From NCBI GenBank assembly GCA_022072125.1, contig JAJVIH010000020.1:91549-155548 (forward strand): a stretch of 64,000 nucleotides of DNA. Reading direction: 5' to 3'. Shown piece by piece: positions 43,619-52,785 of this stretch (positions are counted from its first letter, which is position 1; every line of letters begins with the position of its first letter). Source of the stretch: Myxococcota bacterium. GTDB lineage: Bacteria > Myxococcota > JAJVIH01. The notes beneath the pieces are model-generated. The model was not told the DNA's origin. It searched no databases and saw nothing but the letters and a program-made list of their open reading frames with translations. The translations under genes were made by a program, and so were the position numbers.

Positions 43619-44596
43619 CTATCGCCACGCTTCGCTGGAGGATTGCCGGACGGGAAATTCGATTGTCCGCGGAAGCACCCTATTGAGCAACCAACTGGCT
43701 CCCAGCACGAACATCACGGTGGGAATCGCCGCCGCCAGGTCAATCAGATAGTGGTAGCGGCAATAAAGCGTCGCGGCGATGAGCAGCATGCCCGCCGGCA
43801 GATACACCCAGAAGAACCGCCGCCACAGCAGCCAGGCCATGATCAGCCAGGTGATTGTGTGGGCGGTGTGACCCGAAGGGAAGCAATCCTTTTTGAAGGG
43901 AACCTGGCGAAGGCCGCCCTCGATCAACTGCGAGAAATAGACGCCCTTCAGTTCCCGGGCGAAATGGGGCTGCCCCACGTCGCCAATCTGCGAATACTCC
44001 GGAGTGGAGGGATCGAAGGCGAAACGGGGGCCAATCGCCGGCACCATGACATAGCCCATGTAGGTGGTGAAAAAAGAAATCACCACCACCAGCACGAAGA
44101 AGCGGGCGTCATCCTGGCGGCCGTTGAAATACAGGTAAGTGCCCAGAATCATGGGCCAGAAATAATAACTGGCGTAGGCCAGGTGCAGCAATTCCACCAC
44201 CCACGGATGGATATAGGGCTCCAGCCAGATGGCGGGATGCCCGCCAAAATACCGCTGATCAAGAGCGATGAGCGCGGCGTCCTTGAGTTGCGGGCTGAAC
44301 AGATCAATCAGCGGCCCCAGCACCGAATAAAAAGAGATGATCGCCGCGGTGATGATCCACATTTCCGAAATGTAAAAGGACCAGATGGACGGCCATTTCA
44401 GCGCCGTCCAGCGGCCCAGCAGCACGGCGCCGATGCCGGTGCACAACACCGTGACGCTGAGCGGGAAATTGCCGATGTCCGGATAACGGTACAGGTAAAA
44501 GCTCAGCCAGAAGATATAGAACGTCAGCAGGACGATTTCGCCCTGGTACAGGCGGAAATTCCTGGATGCTTCCTCATGTCCGGGATGGCTGTTCAT
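43619..44596 (-). CDS. PAP2-superfamily phosphatase / inositol-phosphorylceramide-synthase-like membrane protein
   Basis: 325 residues from the ATG at 44596. About eight membrane segments; PAP2 motifs KKDCFPSGHTAHT (about residue 236) and CRYHYLIDLAAA (about residue 282), with the conserved His and Asp. The order resembles the PAP2 family of fungal Aur1/IPC synthases, and bacterial relatives may transfer phosphoinositol or phospho-alcohol head groups to lipids such as ceramides. Substrate here unknown. Upstream of the acyl-CoA ligase, same strand, gap about 180 bases. Confidence 0.85.
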   Translation of the reverse strand: MNSHPGHEEASRNFRLYQGEIVLLTFYIFWLSFYLYRYPDIGNFPLSVTVLCTGIGAVLLGRWTALKWPSIWSFYISEMWIITAAIISFYSVLGPLIDLFSPQLKDAALIALDQRYFGGHPAIWLEPYIHPWVVELLHLAYASYYFWPMILGTYLYFNGRQDDARFFVLVVVISFFTTYMGYVMVPAIGPRFAFDPSTPEYSQIGDVGQPHFARELKGVYFSQLIEGGLRQVPFKKDCFPSGHTAHTITWLIMAWLLWRRFFWVYLPAGMLLIAATLYCRYHYLIDLAAAIPTVMFVLGASWLLNRVLPRTIEFPVRQSSSEAWR

Positions 44597-44792
44597 TATT
44601 GATTGTTCCGCCAAACTCTTGACGTATTCACCCCCGCCCCTTCAGGACGGACTTCCCGACCCCAAATATTCATGCACCCGTCATCGCCTTGTAACAGACT
44701 GAAAAAACCTTGCCAAGTTCATCAACGGATCAAAACCGCTCAGACCGAAAACCCGGCGTTCTTCTGAACGAGACCCAAAATCCCCCCGCGCG

Positions 44793-45761
44793 TCATGCGA
44801 TTGCGCGGATGCCCTCGATCAAGCGGACGAGAATCGCCTTCTGGATGTGCAGGCGGTTTTCCGCCTCATCCCAGACGGCGGAACGCGGACCTTCCAGCAC
44901 CTCTTCCGTGATTTCCTGGCCCCGGTGGGCGGGCAGGCAATGCATGACCATCGCCGCCGGATCGGCCAGTTCCACCAGTTCGCGGTTGACCTGGAATCCC
45001 GCGAAATCTCGGGCGCGCACTGCCTCTTCCTCTTCCTGGCCCATGCTGGCCCAGACATCCGTGTTGATGACGTGGGCGCCGCGGGCCGCCGCCGCTGGAT
45101 CGCTGGTGATCTCGATACAGCCGGGGGAGCGCGAACGCGCTGTTTCCATGTAACGAGCCAGCGGCTGATGGCTGGGCGGGCAGGCGATGCGCAGCCGGAA
45201 CCCCCAGATTCCGGCTGCGTTGATCCACGAGTTGCACATGTTGTTGCCGTCGCCGATCCAAGCCACCTCCAGCCCGGAAATGCGTCCGAAGCGCTCGCGC
45301 ATGGTGAAGATATCCGCCAGCACTTGGCAGGGATGTGTCAGATCGGTCAGGCCGTTGATGACCGGAATGGTCGAGAAACGGGCCAGTTCTTCCAGGCGGA
45401 CCTGGCTGAAGGTGCGCACCATCACAGCGTCCACGTAGCGGGAGAGCACGCGGGCGGTGTCCTGCATGGGCTCGCCGCGCCCCAATTGAGTGTCGCGGGA
45501 ACTGAGCATGATGGCGTGGCCGCCAAGCTGAAACATTCCCACCTCGAAGGAGACGCGGGTGCGGGTGGAGGATTTCTCGAAGATCATCCCCAGGGTTTTG
45601 CCGCGCAGGGGCTGGAAGAGTTCTCCGGCGCGGCGGCGGGCCTTCAGACGCTCGGCCAGCACCATGAGTTCGTCGAGATCGGCGCGTGGCCAGTCAATGA
45701 AGTCCACCAGGTCCGTCTTGGCGGCGTTGGGGGTTTCCAGTCCGGATTCAATGCCAATCAT
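44793..45761 (-). CDS. argF: Ornithine carbamoyltransferase
   Basis: 322 residues from the ATG at 45761 (AAGGCAG about 9 bases upstream); an ATG at 45791 is an alternative. It carbamoylates ornithine to citrulline in arginine synthesis. The carbamoyl-phosphate motif FEKSSTRTRVSFE (about residues 57-69), the FST/INGLTDLTHPCQVLAD region and the ornithine motif MHCLPAHRG (about residue 281) are present. Typical length is 300-335. argD lies upstream on the same strand, about 206 bases away. Confidence 0.95.
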   Translation of the reverse strand: MIGIESGLETPNAAKTDLVDFIDWPRADLDELMVLAERLKARRRAGELFQPLRGKTLGMIFEKSSTRTRVSFEVGMFQLGGHAIMLSSRDTQLGRGEPMQDTARVLSRYVDAVMVRTFSQVRLEELARFSTIPVINGLTDLTHPCQVLADIFTMRERFGRISGLEVAWIGDGNNMCNSWINAAGIWGFRLRIACPPSHQPLARYMETARSRSPGCIEITSDPAAAARGAHVINTDVWASMGQEEEEAVRARDFAGFQVNRELVELADPAAMVMHCLPAHRGQEITEEVLEGPRSAVWDEAENRLHIQKAILVRLIEGIRAIA

Positions 45762-45967
45762 GGAGCAACTGCCTTGCGAATCCCCCTTCATTGCTTGCGC
45801 AACAGGGAGGAGGAGAACCATGCTTCGACTTCATCGCCCAACCGGGAACCCGCATTCCCCTCTCCAGCGCGAAGAGATGGAAAAGTTCCGGCGCGCGGCG
45901 CCGGGGGCGCGGTTCTCATGGAACGGAGCCCGACCGTCCGGGCAAGCAATTCAGCCCCGCCGCGAGT

Positions 45968-47170
45968 TTACCCCGCCAGTTGTTTGAGCAGCGGGAACAG
46001 CAAATCAATCGCCTCGTCCGCCTCGCGCGGGGTCAGGGTCAACGGCGGCACGAAGCGGATGGTGTCCGGGCTGGTCTGGTTGATGATCAGACCGGCGGCG
46101 CGGGCGTCATCCCGCAGTTTGGGAGCCTCGCGGGTCATTTGCAGGGCCAGCATCAGACCCCGTCCGCGCACATCCTTGATCAGACCGGATAGCGAAGGCG
46201 CCAGATCCTGCAGCCGGGCCTGGAGATAGGCGCCGGTTTCGGCGGCGTTGGCGAGCAGGTCCTGACTTTCGATGATGTCAATGGCGGCCAGCGCGGCGGC
46301 GCAGACAAGCGGTCCGCCCGCGAAAGTGCTGGCGTGGGTTCCCGGCTTGAGCACCTGGGCGATTTCCTCGCGCGCCAGCACGGCGCCGATGGGGGTTCCG
46401 CCGCCCAATCCCTTGGCGAGCGCCATGATATCCGGCTCCACGTTGTCGTGCTGGTGGCTCCACCACTTGCCGGTGCGGCCGAATCCGCACTGGATTTCAT
46501 CATAAATGAGCAGCGCTCCAGACGCTTTCGCGATCTCCCGCAAGCCCGCGAGGAAACCCGGCGGAGCGGGAAAAACCCCGCCTTCGCCCTGAATGGGCTC
46601 CACCAGAATGGCGGCGGTCTCCGGTCCCGTCAGTTTGCGGACCGCGTCCAGATCGCCAAACGGGGCGGTGTCGAATCCGGGCACCAGCGGCTGAAACCCC
46701 TCCTGGTATTTGGGTCGCGGGGTGGCGGACAGGGCGCCCATGGTGCGTCCATGAAAGGCGTTGTGGAAGTTGATGAACCGGAACCGCCCCTTGTCGCCTT
46801 TTTCATAATGGTATTTGCGGGCGAGTTTGAGAGCGGTTTCGATGGCCTCCGCTCCGCTGTTGCAGAACACCGCCCGATCAGCAAAGGATCGCTCGGTCAG
46901 CGCGCGGGCGAGCAGGGTCTGGTTTTCGATATGGAAGCCGTTGGAGACATGGAGCAGCCTTCCCGCCTGATCGCTGATCGCCTCGACCAGCCGCGGGTGG
47001 CAATGCCCCACTGAACAAACGGCGATTCCCGCCACGAGATCCAGGTAGCGGCGTCCTTCCTTGTCCCAGAGATAACATCCTTCGCCCCGGTCAATGACCA
47101 GGGGCTGGCGGGCGTAATTGGGAAACAGCACCTGCTGTTCAAGGCGCAGCAACTCTTCTGTGGAAGGCAC
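45968..47170 (-). CDS. argD: Acetylornithine aminotransferase
   Basis: 400 residues from the GTG at 47170, with GGAG about 8 bases upstream; no ATG is near the N-terminus. A class III PLP aminotransferase: GIAVCSVGHCHPRLVEAI, NSGAEAIETALKLARKYHY, LIYDEIQCGFGRTGKWWSHQHDNVEPDIMALAKGLGGGTPIGA, where the Lys binds PLP. Together with argF two steps of arginine synthesis are here. An ornithine or other omega-aminotransferase is a less likely reading. Confidence 0.93.
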   Translation of the reverse strand: MPSTEELLRLEQQVLFPNYARQPLVIDRGEGCYLWDKEGRRYLDLVAGIAVCSVGHCHPRLVEAISDQAGRLLHVSNGFHIENQTLLARALTERSFADRAVFCNSGAEAIETALKLARKYHYEKGDKGRFRFINFHNAFHGRTMGALSATPRPKYQEGFQPLVPGFDTAPFGDLDAVRKLTGPETAAILVEPIQGEGGVFPAPPGFLAGLREIAKASGALLIYDEIQCGFGRTGKWWSHQHDNVEPDIMALAKGLGGGTPIGAVLAREEIAQVLKPGTHASTFAGGPLVCAAALAAIDIIESQDLLANAAETGAYLQARLQDLAPSLSGLIKDVRGRGLMLALQMTREAPKLRDDARAAGLIINQTSPDTIRFVPPLTLTPREADEAIDLLFPLLKQLAG

Positions 47171-47185
47171 GTGGGAATCTCCGGA

Positions 47186-49573
47186 TTAACGGCGATAGGG
47201 TGAACGGACGAGGATGACGCCTTCGCCCTGCAGGGCCAGGAACGGCACCGAGGCGCCCGTCTCTGGAAAGGGCGGCGGCACCAGCCGGGGCAGGATTTTA
47301 CCCGTCCAGCCGATCACCCGTTCCGCGGGCAGAAAGACGCTGTCACCCTTGTGGGCTGCGAAGGCGTTGATTTCCTCGGCGCATTTTGTGCAAAACTCGC
47401 CCTTGCCCGTCAGGTTGATGATATTCAGCGTGACATCCTGATAGAGCAATTCATGGTTTAACCAGTTCACGTCGCCGCCGAAGCCGAGCATGTAGCGCTC
47501 GATCAGGTACACGCCCTCCGGCGGGATGGCCATCACCTCGGTGCGGTGGTCGCCCACGTCAAAGAGCAACTGGCCCTTGCCTTCCCAGCGCCAGACCGAG
47601 TCGGGACCGCGGCCAAAGGCGCCGCGCTGCATGCCCTTGACCTTGCGGAACACCTCCGTGGGACGTGGCGCGCCGACCAGGCCAATCATATTGCCCATGC
47701 GGCAATGCACCTCGCCGTTGACATGGACATGAATCACCTTGTCCTTCAGGCTGAACATGCCGCTGGTGGGTTCCGGGAAGGGGTGGGCGGAGGCGAATTC
47801 ATTCATGGTGACCGCCGTGGATCCGGTTTTGACTGGAGGCTCTGCTGGCCGGGCCGCCGCCATGGCAGGAGCGGTCGGGGCCGGCGCGGCCTGCACGGTA
47901 TCGGTTGGCTCAATTACACGGGAAGGCGGCGCATCCTCCGGCCCGGCGGGAGATTCATCCACCTCCACGGGCAGGATATCCTCGGTCGCCCGCCTGAGGG
48001 GCCGCTGGACCGTCGCCGTTTCGGCTTCCGGACTCGCGGACGCTGTCTGCTGCTGTTTGACCATCGGCACGGTTTCGGTTCTCGGCCGCCGGTAGGTATC
48101 GGAGGTTGGACGCGCCCTGGCCGCCGGTTCGGGCTCCTTCAGCGTCGAGGTTTCCGCCGCGGCGGACTCACCCGCTCCGGATGGCGTCGCCGGGAGCTGG
48201 ATGGCGGCCCCCACTGGATTGGTACGCCGGGTTTCCGCGCCCGGTGGCGCGGCAGCCGGCTCATTCACGGCGGGCATGTCCGCCGTATTGCGATGCGGAG
48301 CCTCTTCCGCCACCGCTCCGGACAAGGCGTAAGCAGCCTCGCCGGACTGGCCGTTCGAACCGGGGAGAGGCGGCGGTGTTTCTTCCTCCACCTCTTCCAC
48401 AACGGGGACTTCTCCGCCGCCGGTGGGCGGCCTGTTGACATCCACCTCGTAGACTTCATCTTCCGGTCCGTCGGCGACCATGGCGCCCAGTTGTGCTTCG
48501 GCATTGGCGGAAGCAACCGCTCCGGTCTCCTGGGGCTCTGGCTCCATTGGGGGCGGCGGAGGCATTTCCGGCGCGGCGACCTCCGCTTCCGGCTGGACGG
48601 ATTCATCGGGCGGCTCGTCTTCCGCGTGGATCGGCGTCCCTTCAACCTGGCGGTTTCCAGGTACGGGAATTTCATCCCGCGAATCCCCCAAGGTGAGATG
48701 CTGGACTTCCTCCACCGCGGTCCGCGGACGGATCACCCGTTCTTCGCGGTGGGGCCTCTCTCCGCTGTCCGACAGTGTCTGGTTCAGCAACGCCCGGATA
48801 TGTTTGTCCACGGACGCTGTCATGGGACGCGGCGCATCGGCGGAGAGCACCACGGGAGCGGCGGCCGTGGAAGGCTTCTCCGGTTGGGCTTCCGCGGCGG
48901 GTGCGACGGGCGGAGCGGCCGGCGTGGTGGCGGGAGGCGAGTTCAGCGCCGATACAGGCGTTTGCACGGGCGACGGCGGCGAAGAAGACAGGCTGGTCAG
49001 CGGAGTCACGCCCGGAATGGACACATTGGTCAGCGGCGCATCGGCGCCCTTCGGGTTGGCGGCGTCCACCGCCTGGGTGATGGTGGTGGCGCGGCGGATC
49101 ACGCGGGTTTCCAGTTCGGCGATCTTGTGCGCCAGTCCCGCCTGCTGGAAATGATGTTTGGCGCCCTCCAGATCTCCGCATTCGGCCAGCGCCATGGCGA
49201 GCAGGCCGTGGGCTTTCTTCTGATCCGGTTTGAGGCGGACCAGCGAACGCAAGGGGTCCAGCGCATGGCGGTACTGCTTGGCCTTCAGCAGCGCCATACC
49301 CCAGTTCAGCAACATGGTGGGTTCGGTCGGATGGTCATGCACCAGCCGCCGGTACACTTCGGCGGAGCCTGTAAAATCCTCCAGGCGGTAGAAGGTCTGA
49401 CCCAGCATGTCCAGGCACTGAATGCGGCCCGGAATGGCTTCGTCCGCGAGGCGGAAGTGTTCAAGCGCCTCCCTGTACTTTTGCAGTCCGTAGTAAGCGG
49501 AGCCCTGCTCGAAATGGTAGCGGTACGCCTCTTCCTGATCGAGATTCGCCGCCGAACGGGATTGCGGTTCCAT
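47186..49573 (-). CDS. TPR protein with long disordered linker and AIM24-family C-terminal domain
   Basis: 795 residues from the ATG at 49573 (GGGGAG about 9 bases upstream); an ATG at 49609 overlaps the preceding gene. Residues about 10-160 are TPR-like helices (YRYHFEQGSAYYGLQKYREALEHFRLADEAIPGR). Residues about 165-590 are Pro/Ala/Glu-rich, without fold signs. The C-terminal 200 residues (LKDKVIHVHVNGEVHCRMGNMIGLVG, GQLLFDVGDHRTEVMAIPPEGVYLIE) match the AIM24 beta-rich domain, which is poorly characterised in bacteria. Probably a cytoplasmic or periplasmic-facing scaffold; no signal peptide. Downstream of the lytic transglycosylase, same strand. Confidence 0.78.
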   Translation of the reverse strand: MEPQSRSAANLDQEEAYRYHFEQGSAYYGLQKYREALEHFRLADEAIPGRIQCLDMLGQTFYRLEDFTGSAEVYRRLVHDHPTEPTMLLNWGMALLKAKQYRHALDPLRSLVRLKPDQKKAHGLLAMALAECGDLEGAKHHFQQAGLAHKIAELETRVIRRATTITQAVDAANPKGADAPLTNVSIPGVTPLTSLSSSPPSPVQTPVSALNSPPATTPAAPPVAPAAEAQPEKPSTAAAPVVLSADAPRPMTASVDKHIRALLNQTLSDSGERPHREERVIRPRTAVEEVQHLTLGDSRDEIPVPGNRQVEGTPIHAEDEPPDESVQPEAEVAAPEMPPPPPMEPEPQETGAVASANAEAQLGAMVADGPEDEVYEVDVNRPPTGGGEVPVVEEVEEETPPPLPGSNGQSGEAAYALSGAVAEEAPHRNTADMPAVNEPAAAPPGAETRRTNPVGAAIQLPATPSGAGESAAAETSTLKEPEPAARARPTSDTYRRPRTETVPMVKQQQTASASPEAETATVQRPLRRATEDILPVEVDESPAGPEDAPPSRVIEPTDTVQAAPAPTAPAMAAARPAEPPVKTGSTAVTMNEFASAHPFPEPTSGMFSLKDKVIHVHVNGEVHCRMGNMIGLVGAPRPTEVFRKVKGMQRGAFGRGPDSVWRWEGKGQLLFDVGDHRTEVMAIPPEGVYLIERYMLGFGGDVNWLNHELLYQDVTLNIINLTGKGEFCTKCAEEINAFAAHKGDSVFLPAERVIGWTGKILPRLVPPPFPETGASVPFLALQGEGVILVRSPYRR

Positions 49574-49598
49574 CCTCTTTGGCTCCCCTCTGGGGTTT

Positions 49599-50351
49599 TC
49601 AGCGTCCATCCCAGCCCGGATGGGCCATCAGGACGCGCTGGATCGTCTGCGGATCCGCCGGCGGAGCGTTGGGCGCATCCGGGTCCTGGCGGAGCCGTTC
49701 ATTTTTGAAACGGATGTAAAATGTCAGGACCCGGCGCACATACTCGCGGGTTTCCTCGATATTGGGAACGCGGTGGCCCGCCCGGGTGACCTGGGCGTGA
49801 CCGGCGTTGTAGGCGGCCAGCAACAAAATCATATCGCCGTTGAATTTGTTGGCCATTTCCCTCAGGTAGCGGGACCCGCCCATGATGTTCTGGTAGGCGT
49901 CAAAGCTGTCTTCCACGCCCATTTCCGCCGCGGTTCCGGGCATCAGTTGCATCAGGCCTTCCGCACCGGCATGGCTGACCGCCAACGGGTTGAAATAGGA
50001 CTCGGTCGCAATCACCGCCTTCACCAGGGGGAAGGGAACCCGGTAACGGAGAGCGGCTTCCTCAATCCATTCGTCATAGGCGTTCAGATCGGGCTTATAG
50101 TCCCGGGCCTGCTTTTTCTGGTCGCGGGTGCGGCGATCCAGAGGGCGTTTTTCCAGGGTTCGCGCCGCGCCGACGCTGCTGGTGAACGTGGCGGAACGAT
50201 CCTTTCCCTGCGGCACATTGGTGATGACCAGGGTGCCGTCAGGCCGGGTATACCTGTAGATGCGCCCGCCCGCCCGCGCCTGGCCGCCGAGGCAAACCAG
50301 CGCACAGGCCAGCGAGGCTGCAATCCATGCTGGAGACCGGAATTTCACCAT
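49599..50351 (-). CDS. Lytic transglycosylase with DUF4124-like N-terminus
   Basis: 250 residues; signal peptide MVKFRSPAWIAASLACALVCLGG. An N-terminal IYRYTRPDGTLVITNVP segment resembles DUF4124. The SLT domain has ATESYFNPLAVSHAGAEGLMQLMPGTAAEMG (catalytic Glu at about residue 117), AAYNAG and NIEETREYVRRVL. These cleave the peptidoglycan glycan strand with a 1,6-anhydro product. A promoter-like sequence precedes it at 50417-50444. Confidence 0.9.
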   Translation of the reverse strand: MVKFRSPAWIAASLACALVCLGGQARAGGRIYRYTRPDGTLVITNVPQGKDRSATFTSSVGAARTLEKRPLDRRTRDQKKQARDYKPDLNAYDEWIEEAALRYRVPFPLVKAVIATESYFNPLAVSHAGAEGLMQLMPGTAAEMGVEDSFDAYQNIMGGSRYLREMANKFNGDMILLLAAYNAGHAQVTRAGHRVPNIEETREYVRRVLTFYIRFKNERLRQDPDAPNAPPADPQTIQRVLMAHPGWDGR

Positions 50352-50636
50352 TTCAGACTACCAAACGGCCCAGTTCTGGGCAAAGAAACTCACCCCGAAT
50401 GTTAAAGATATCTTAATTTATATGATGTGGTTGGCGTCACGCAAATGGGGTGGGGGCTGAAAATGCCGGGGATAGGGAAGAACCGGAAAATCCAGGCGAA
50501 TCCCGGAACAGGAAACTCCACTCCACCGGGCCGGGCGTGAAGCGAAATATCTCTGCTATCCCGCCGTGGGATGCGGTGAGCATGTGTCCCACGCCATTTG
50601 GGCGACCCCTGCGGCGGCGCAAGGCCACATCCAGCC
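50352..50636. other. Intergenic region between the lytic transglycosylase and panB
   Basis: 285 bases without a convincing gene. The left half is AT-rich and holds a promoter-like sequence for the transglycosylase; no terminator after panB was seen. Confidence 0.6.
50417..50444 (-). promoter_or_regulatory. Possible promoter of the lytic transglycosylase gene
   Basis: On the minus strand, TTGCGT (50439-50444), 16 bases, TATAAA (50417-50422). A palindrome, AAGATATCTT (50405-50414), lies just downstream, where an operator could be. Confidence 0.45.
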
Positions 50637-51437
50637 TCAATAATTTTCCTTGCCGGGGAAAGCGCCCGATTCAACCTCGCTGACGTATGCCTTGGCCGCG
50701 TTTTCAATGATCTCATGCAGCGCCGCGTACTTCTTCAGGAACCTGGGGTTGAAGCGCTCGTCCATGCCCAGCATGTCGTAACACACCAGCACCTGGCCGC
50801 TGCAGCCGGGCCCCGCCCCAATGCCCACGGCCGGAATACGCAGGGACTGAGTCACATCCTCCGCCAGCGTCGCCGGAATCCCTTCCAGCACGATCAGAAA
50901 CGCCCCCGCTTCCTGCAGAATCAGGGCGTCGCGGCGGATGCGCGCGGCGCTCTCTTCATCACGTCCCTGCATTACGAAGCCGCCAAATTTGTGGATGCTC
51001 TGGGGGGTCAATCCCAGGTGTCCCACCACCGGAATGCCTGCCTTGACGATGCGCGCGATGGATTCCGCGACTTCCTCGCCGCCTTCCAGCTTGACCGATT
51101 CCCCGCGTCCCTCGCGGATCAGAAAACCGGCGGACTCCAGCGCCTGCTCCGGGCTGATCTGGTACGACATGAAGGGCATGTCGCAAATCAGATGGGCGGC
51201 GGGATTGGCCCGCGACACCGCGCGGCAGTGATAGGCCATTTCCTCCAGCGTGACTTCCAGCGTGTTGCGCCGTCCCTGGATGACCATGCCCAGCGAATCG
51301 CCGACCAGCAGCATGTCCGGACCTGCCTTGTCCATGATGCGCGCAAAAGCGGCGTCATAACAGGTGATCATGGTGAGTTTGCGGCCCGACTCATATTTCT
51401 TGCCGATGTCGCGGACGGTGATTTTATGCCGTGTCAT
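50637..51437 (-). CDS. panB: 3-methyl-2-oxobutanoate hydroxymethyltransferase (ketopantoate synthesis)
   Basis: 266 residues from the ATG at 51437 (GGAGAGGG just upstream); the open frame extends 57 codons further but with no homologous-looking content. PanB adds a hydroxymethyl group to 2-oxoisovalerate, the first pantothenate step. Motifs: LTMITCYDAAFARIMDKAG, LLVGDSLGMVIQG (metal-binding), HLGLTPQSIHKFGGFVMQGR and AVGIGAGPGCSGQVLV. Normal length is 260-275. The rhomboid gene is upstream, 43 bases away. Confidence 0.97.
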   Translation of the reverse strand: MTRHKITVRDIGKKYESGRKLTMITCYDAAFARIMDKAGPDMLLVGDSLGMVIQGRRNTLEVTLEEMAYHCRAVSRANPAAHLICDMPFMSYQISPEQALESAGFLIREGRGESVKLEGGEEVAESIARIVKAGIPVVGHLGLTPQSIHKFGGFVMQGRDEESAARIRRDALILQEAGAFLIVLEGIPATLAEDVTQSLRIPAVGIGAGPGCSGQVLVCYDMLGMDERFNPRFLKKYAALHEIIENAAKAYVSEVESGAFPGKENY

Positions 51438-51480
51438 GCCCTCTCCGGGTGAAATGGCGGGGTGGTCCATCCCCCGCGTA

Positions 51481-52278
51481 TCAGTCATTCCAGTCTTCCC
51501 GCCGCCACATACGCCCGGGGCGGCGGCGCGGGATTTCCCACATAATGTCAGGGTCGTCACCACCTCCGCGGCGCCCCGCCCAGCGTGCGTAGGTGCGCGC
51601 GGATTCATGCGGCCAGTGTTTTCCCGCCATGAACGGAACCGTCAGCAAGAGGCCCATGGCGAATCCGCCGATATGCGCCCAATAGGCCACGCCGCCTTGC
51701 CCGTCCGACATCCACACAAACAGCACCTGGAGAAAAAAATACAGCCCCAGCGTGAACCAGGCTGGCCAGACGAAGAAGCGCACCCACAGAAAAAACCACC
51801 ACATCATCACCACGCGGGAGTGTGGATACAGCAGCAGATATCCGCCCAGCACGCCGGAAATGGCGCCGGACGCGCCCACCAGCGGTACAGCCGACGACGG
51901 ATCAGCCCACAAATGCGCCAGGGTCGCCGCCCCGCCGCAGAGCAGGTAGAACAACAGGTAGCGGAAACGCCCCATGACCCCTTCCACGTTGTCCCCAAAG
52001 ATATAGAGGTACAGCATGTTGGCGACGATATGCTGGATTCCGCCATGCATGAACATGCTGGTCAGGATGGTCCACGGCCCATGAAACCAGGGATTTCGCT
52101 CTCCCAGATCGGCGTATCCGGTGATTTCCGCGGGGACAAAGGCGAACGCGCCGATGCTCTCCTCCAGCCCGGACGCCAGTTGGGCGGCGAAAACGGCCAC
52201 ACAGGCGCCGATCAGCAATGGCGTGACCACCGGACGCCGCACCGGCGGGGTGGTGTCTCGTATGGGAATGGGAAACAT
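51481..52278 (-). CDS. Rhomboid-family intramembrane serine protease
   Basis: 265 residues from the ATG at 52278. Six or so membrane segments; catalytic Ser in LVGASGAISGVLGGY, and the His in AYWAHIGGFAMGLLLTV. TSMFMHGGIQHIVANMLYLYIFGDNVE is the family loop region. The C-terminus is a cytoplasmic Arg/Trp-rich tail. Rhomboids cleave transmembrane helices; the substrate is unknown. Same strand as and upstream of panB. Confidence 0.92.
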   Translation of the reverse strand: MFPIPIRDTTPPVRRPVVTPLLIGACVAVFAAQLASGLEESIGAFAFVPAEITGYADLGERNPWFHGPWTILTSMFMHGGIQHIVANMLYLYIFGDNVEGVMGRFRYLLFYLLCGGAATLAHLWADPSSAVPLVGASGAISGVLGGYLLLYPHSRVVMMWWFFLWVRFFVWPAWFTLGLYFFLQVLFVWMSDGQGGVAYWAHIGGFAMGLLLTVPFMAGKHWPHESARTYARWAGRRGGGDDPDIMWEIPRRRPGRMWRREDWND

Positions 52279-52435
52279 GGGCTTCCGGATACTCCTCGGC
52301 GCGGGATGGATACCTACCACCCGCGCGCAGCCGGGGCAATCGCGGCGGGAAAGGTCCCGGGGAGAACACAGGGACAGGCCCGTGGCGTTCACCAATCCCC
52401 CAAACCGGAGAGCGGCAAGGACCGGACACTCATTC

Positions 52436-52465
52436 TTGACAATAACCGGGCTGTCCCATTAGGTT
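52436..52465 (+). promoter_or_regulatory. Predicted promoter for rpsT
   Basis: A perfect TTGACA at 52436-52441, 18 bases, then TAGGTT at 52460-52465 (weak -10). It is about 46 bases upstream of the rpsT start. Confidence 0.5.
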
Positions 52466-52511
52466 CCCGGCCCCGCGCCCCCATGGGCGATCGAACACCA
52501 CGAGGAATTTC

Positions 52512-52781
52512 ATGGCCAATCACAAGTCGGCGGAGAAGCGCAACCGCCAGAACATCAAACGGAATGAACGCAACCGCGCCGCCCGTTCGGCCCTGCGCAC
52601 ATCCCTGAAAAGGGCCCGCGTGGCCATTGAAAACAAGGAAACCGGCGCCGAAGGCGCGGTGACCGAGGCCGCCCGCAGCCTGCAGAAGGCCGCCAGCAAG
52701 GGCCTGATTCACAAGCGCAACGCCGCCCGCCGCATCGGCCGCATCGCGAAGGCCGCCCACGCCGCCGGCGCCAGGACCTGA
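52512..52781 (+). CDS. rpsT: 30S ribosomal protein S20
   Basis: 89 residues, Lys/Arg/Ala-rich: MANHKSAEKRNRQNIKRNERNRAARSALR, then HKRNAARRIGRIAKAAHA near the end. Typical length 85-90. Binds 16S rRNA in the small subunit. GAGG lies about 8 bases before the ATG. holA follows after 4 bases, an unusual but recurrent pairing. Confidence 0.97.
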   Translation: MANHKSAEKRNRQNIKRNERNRAARSALRTSLKRARVAIENKETGAEGAVTEAARSLQKAASKGLIHKRNAARRIGRIAKAAHAAGART

Positions 52782-52785
52782 TTCC

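Noticed and set aside
47546..49708. 720-codon plus-strand open frame opposite the TPR-AIM24 gene
   Set aside because: Composition artefact of the Pro/Ala-rich linker on the other strand.
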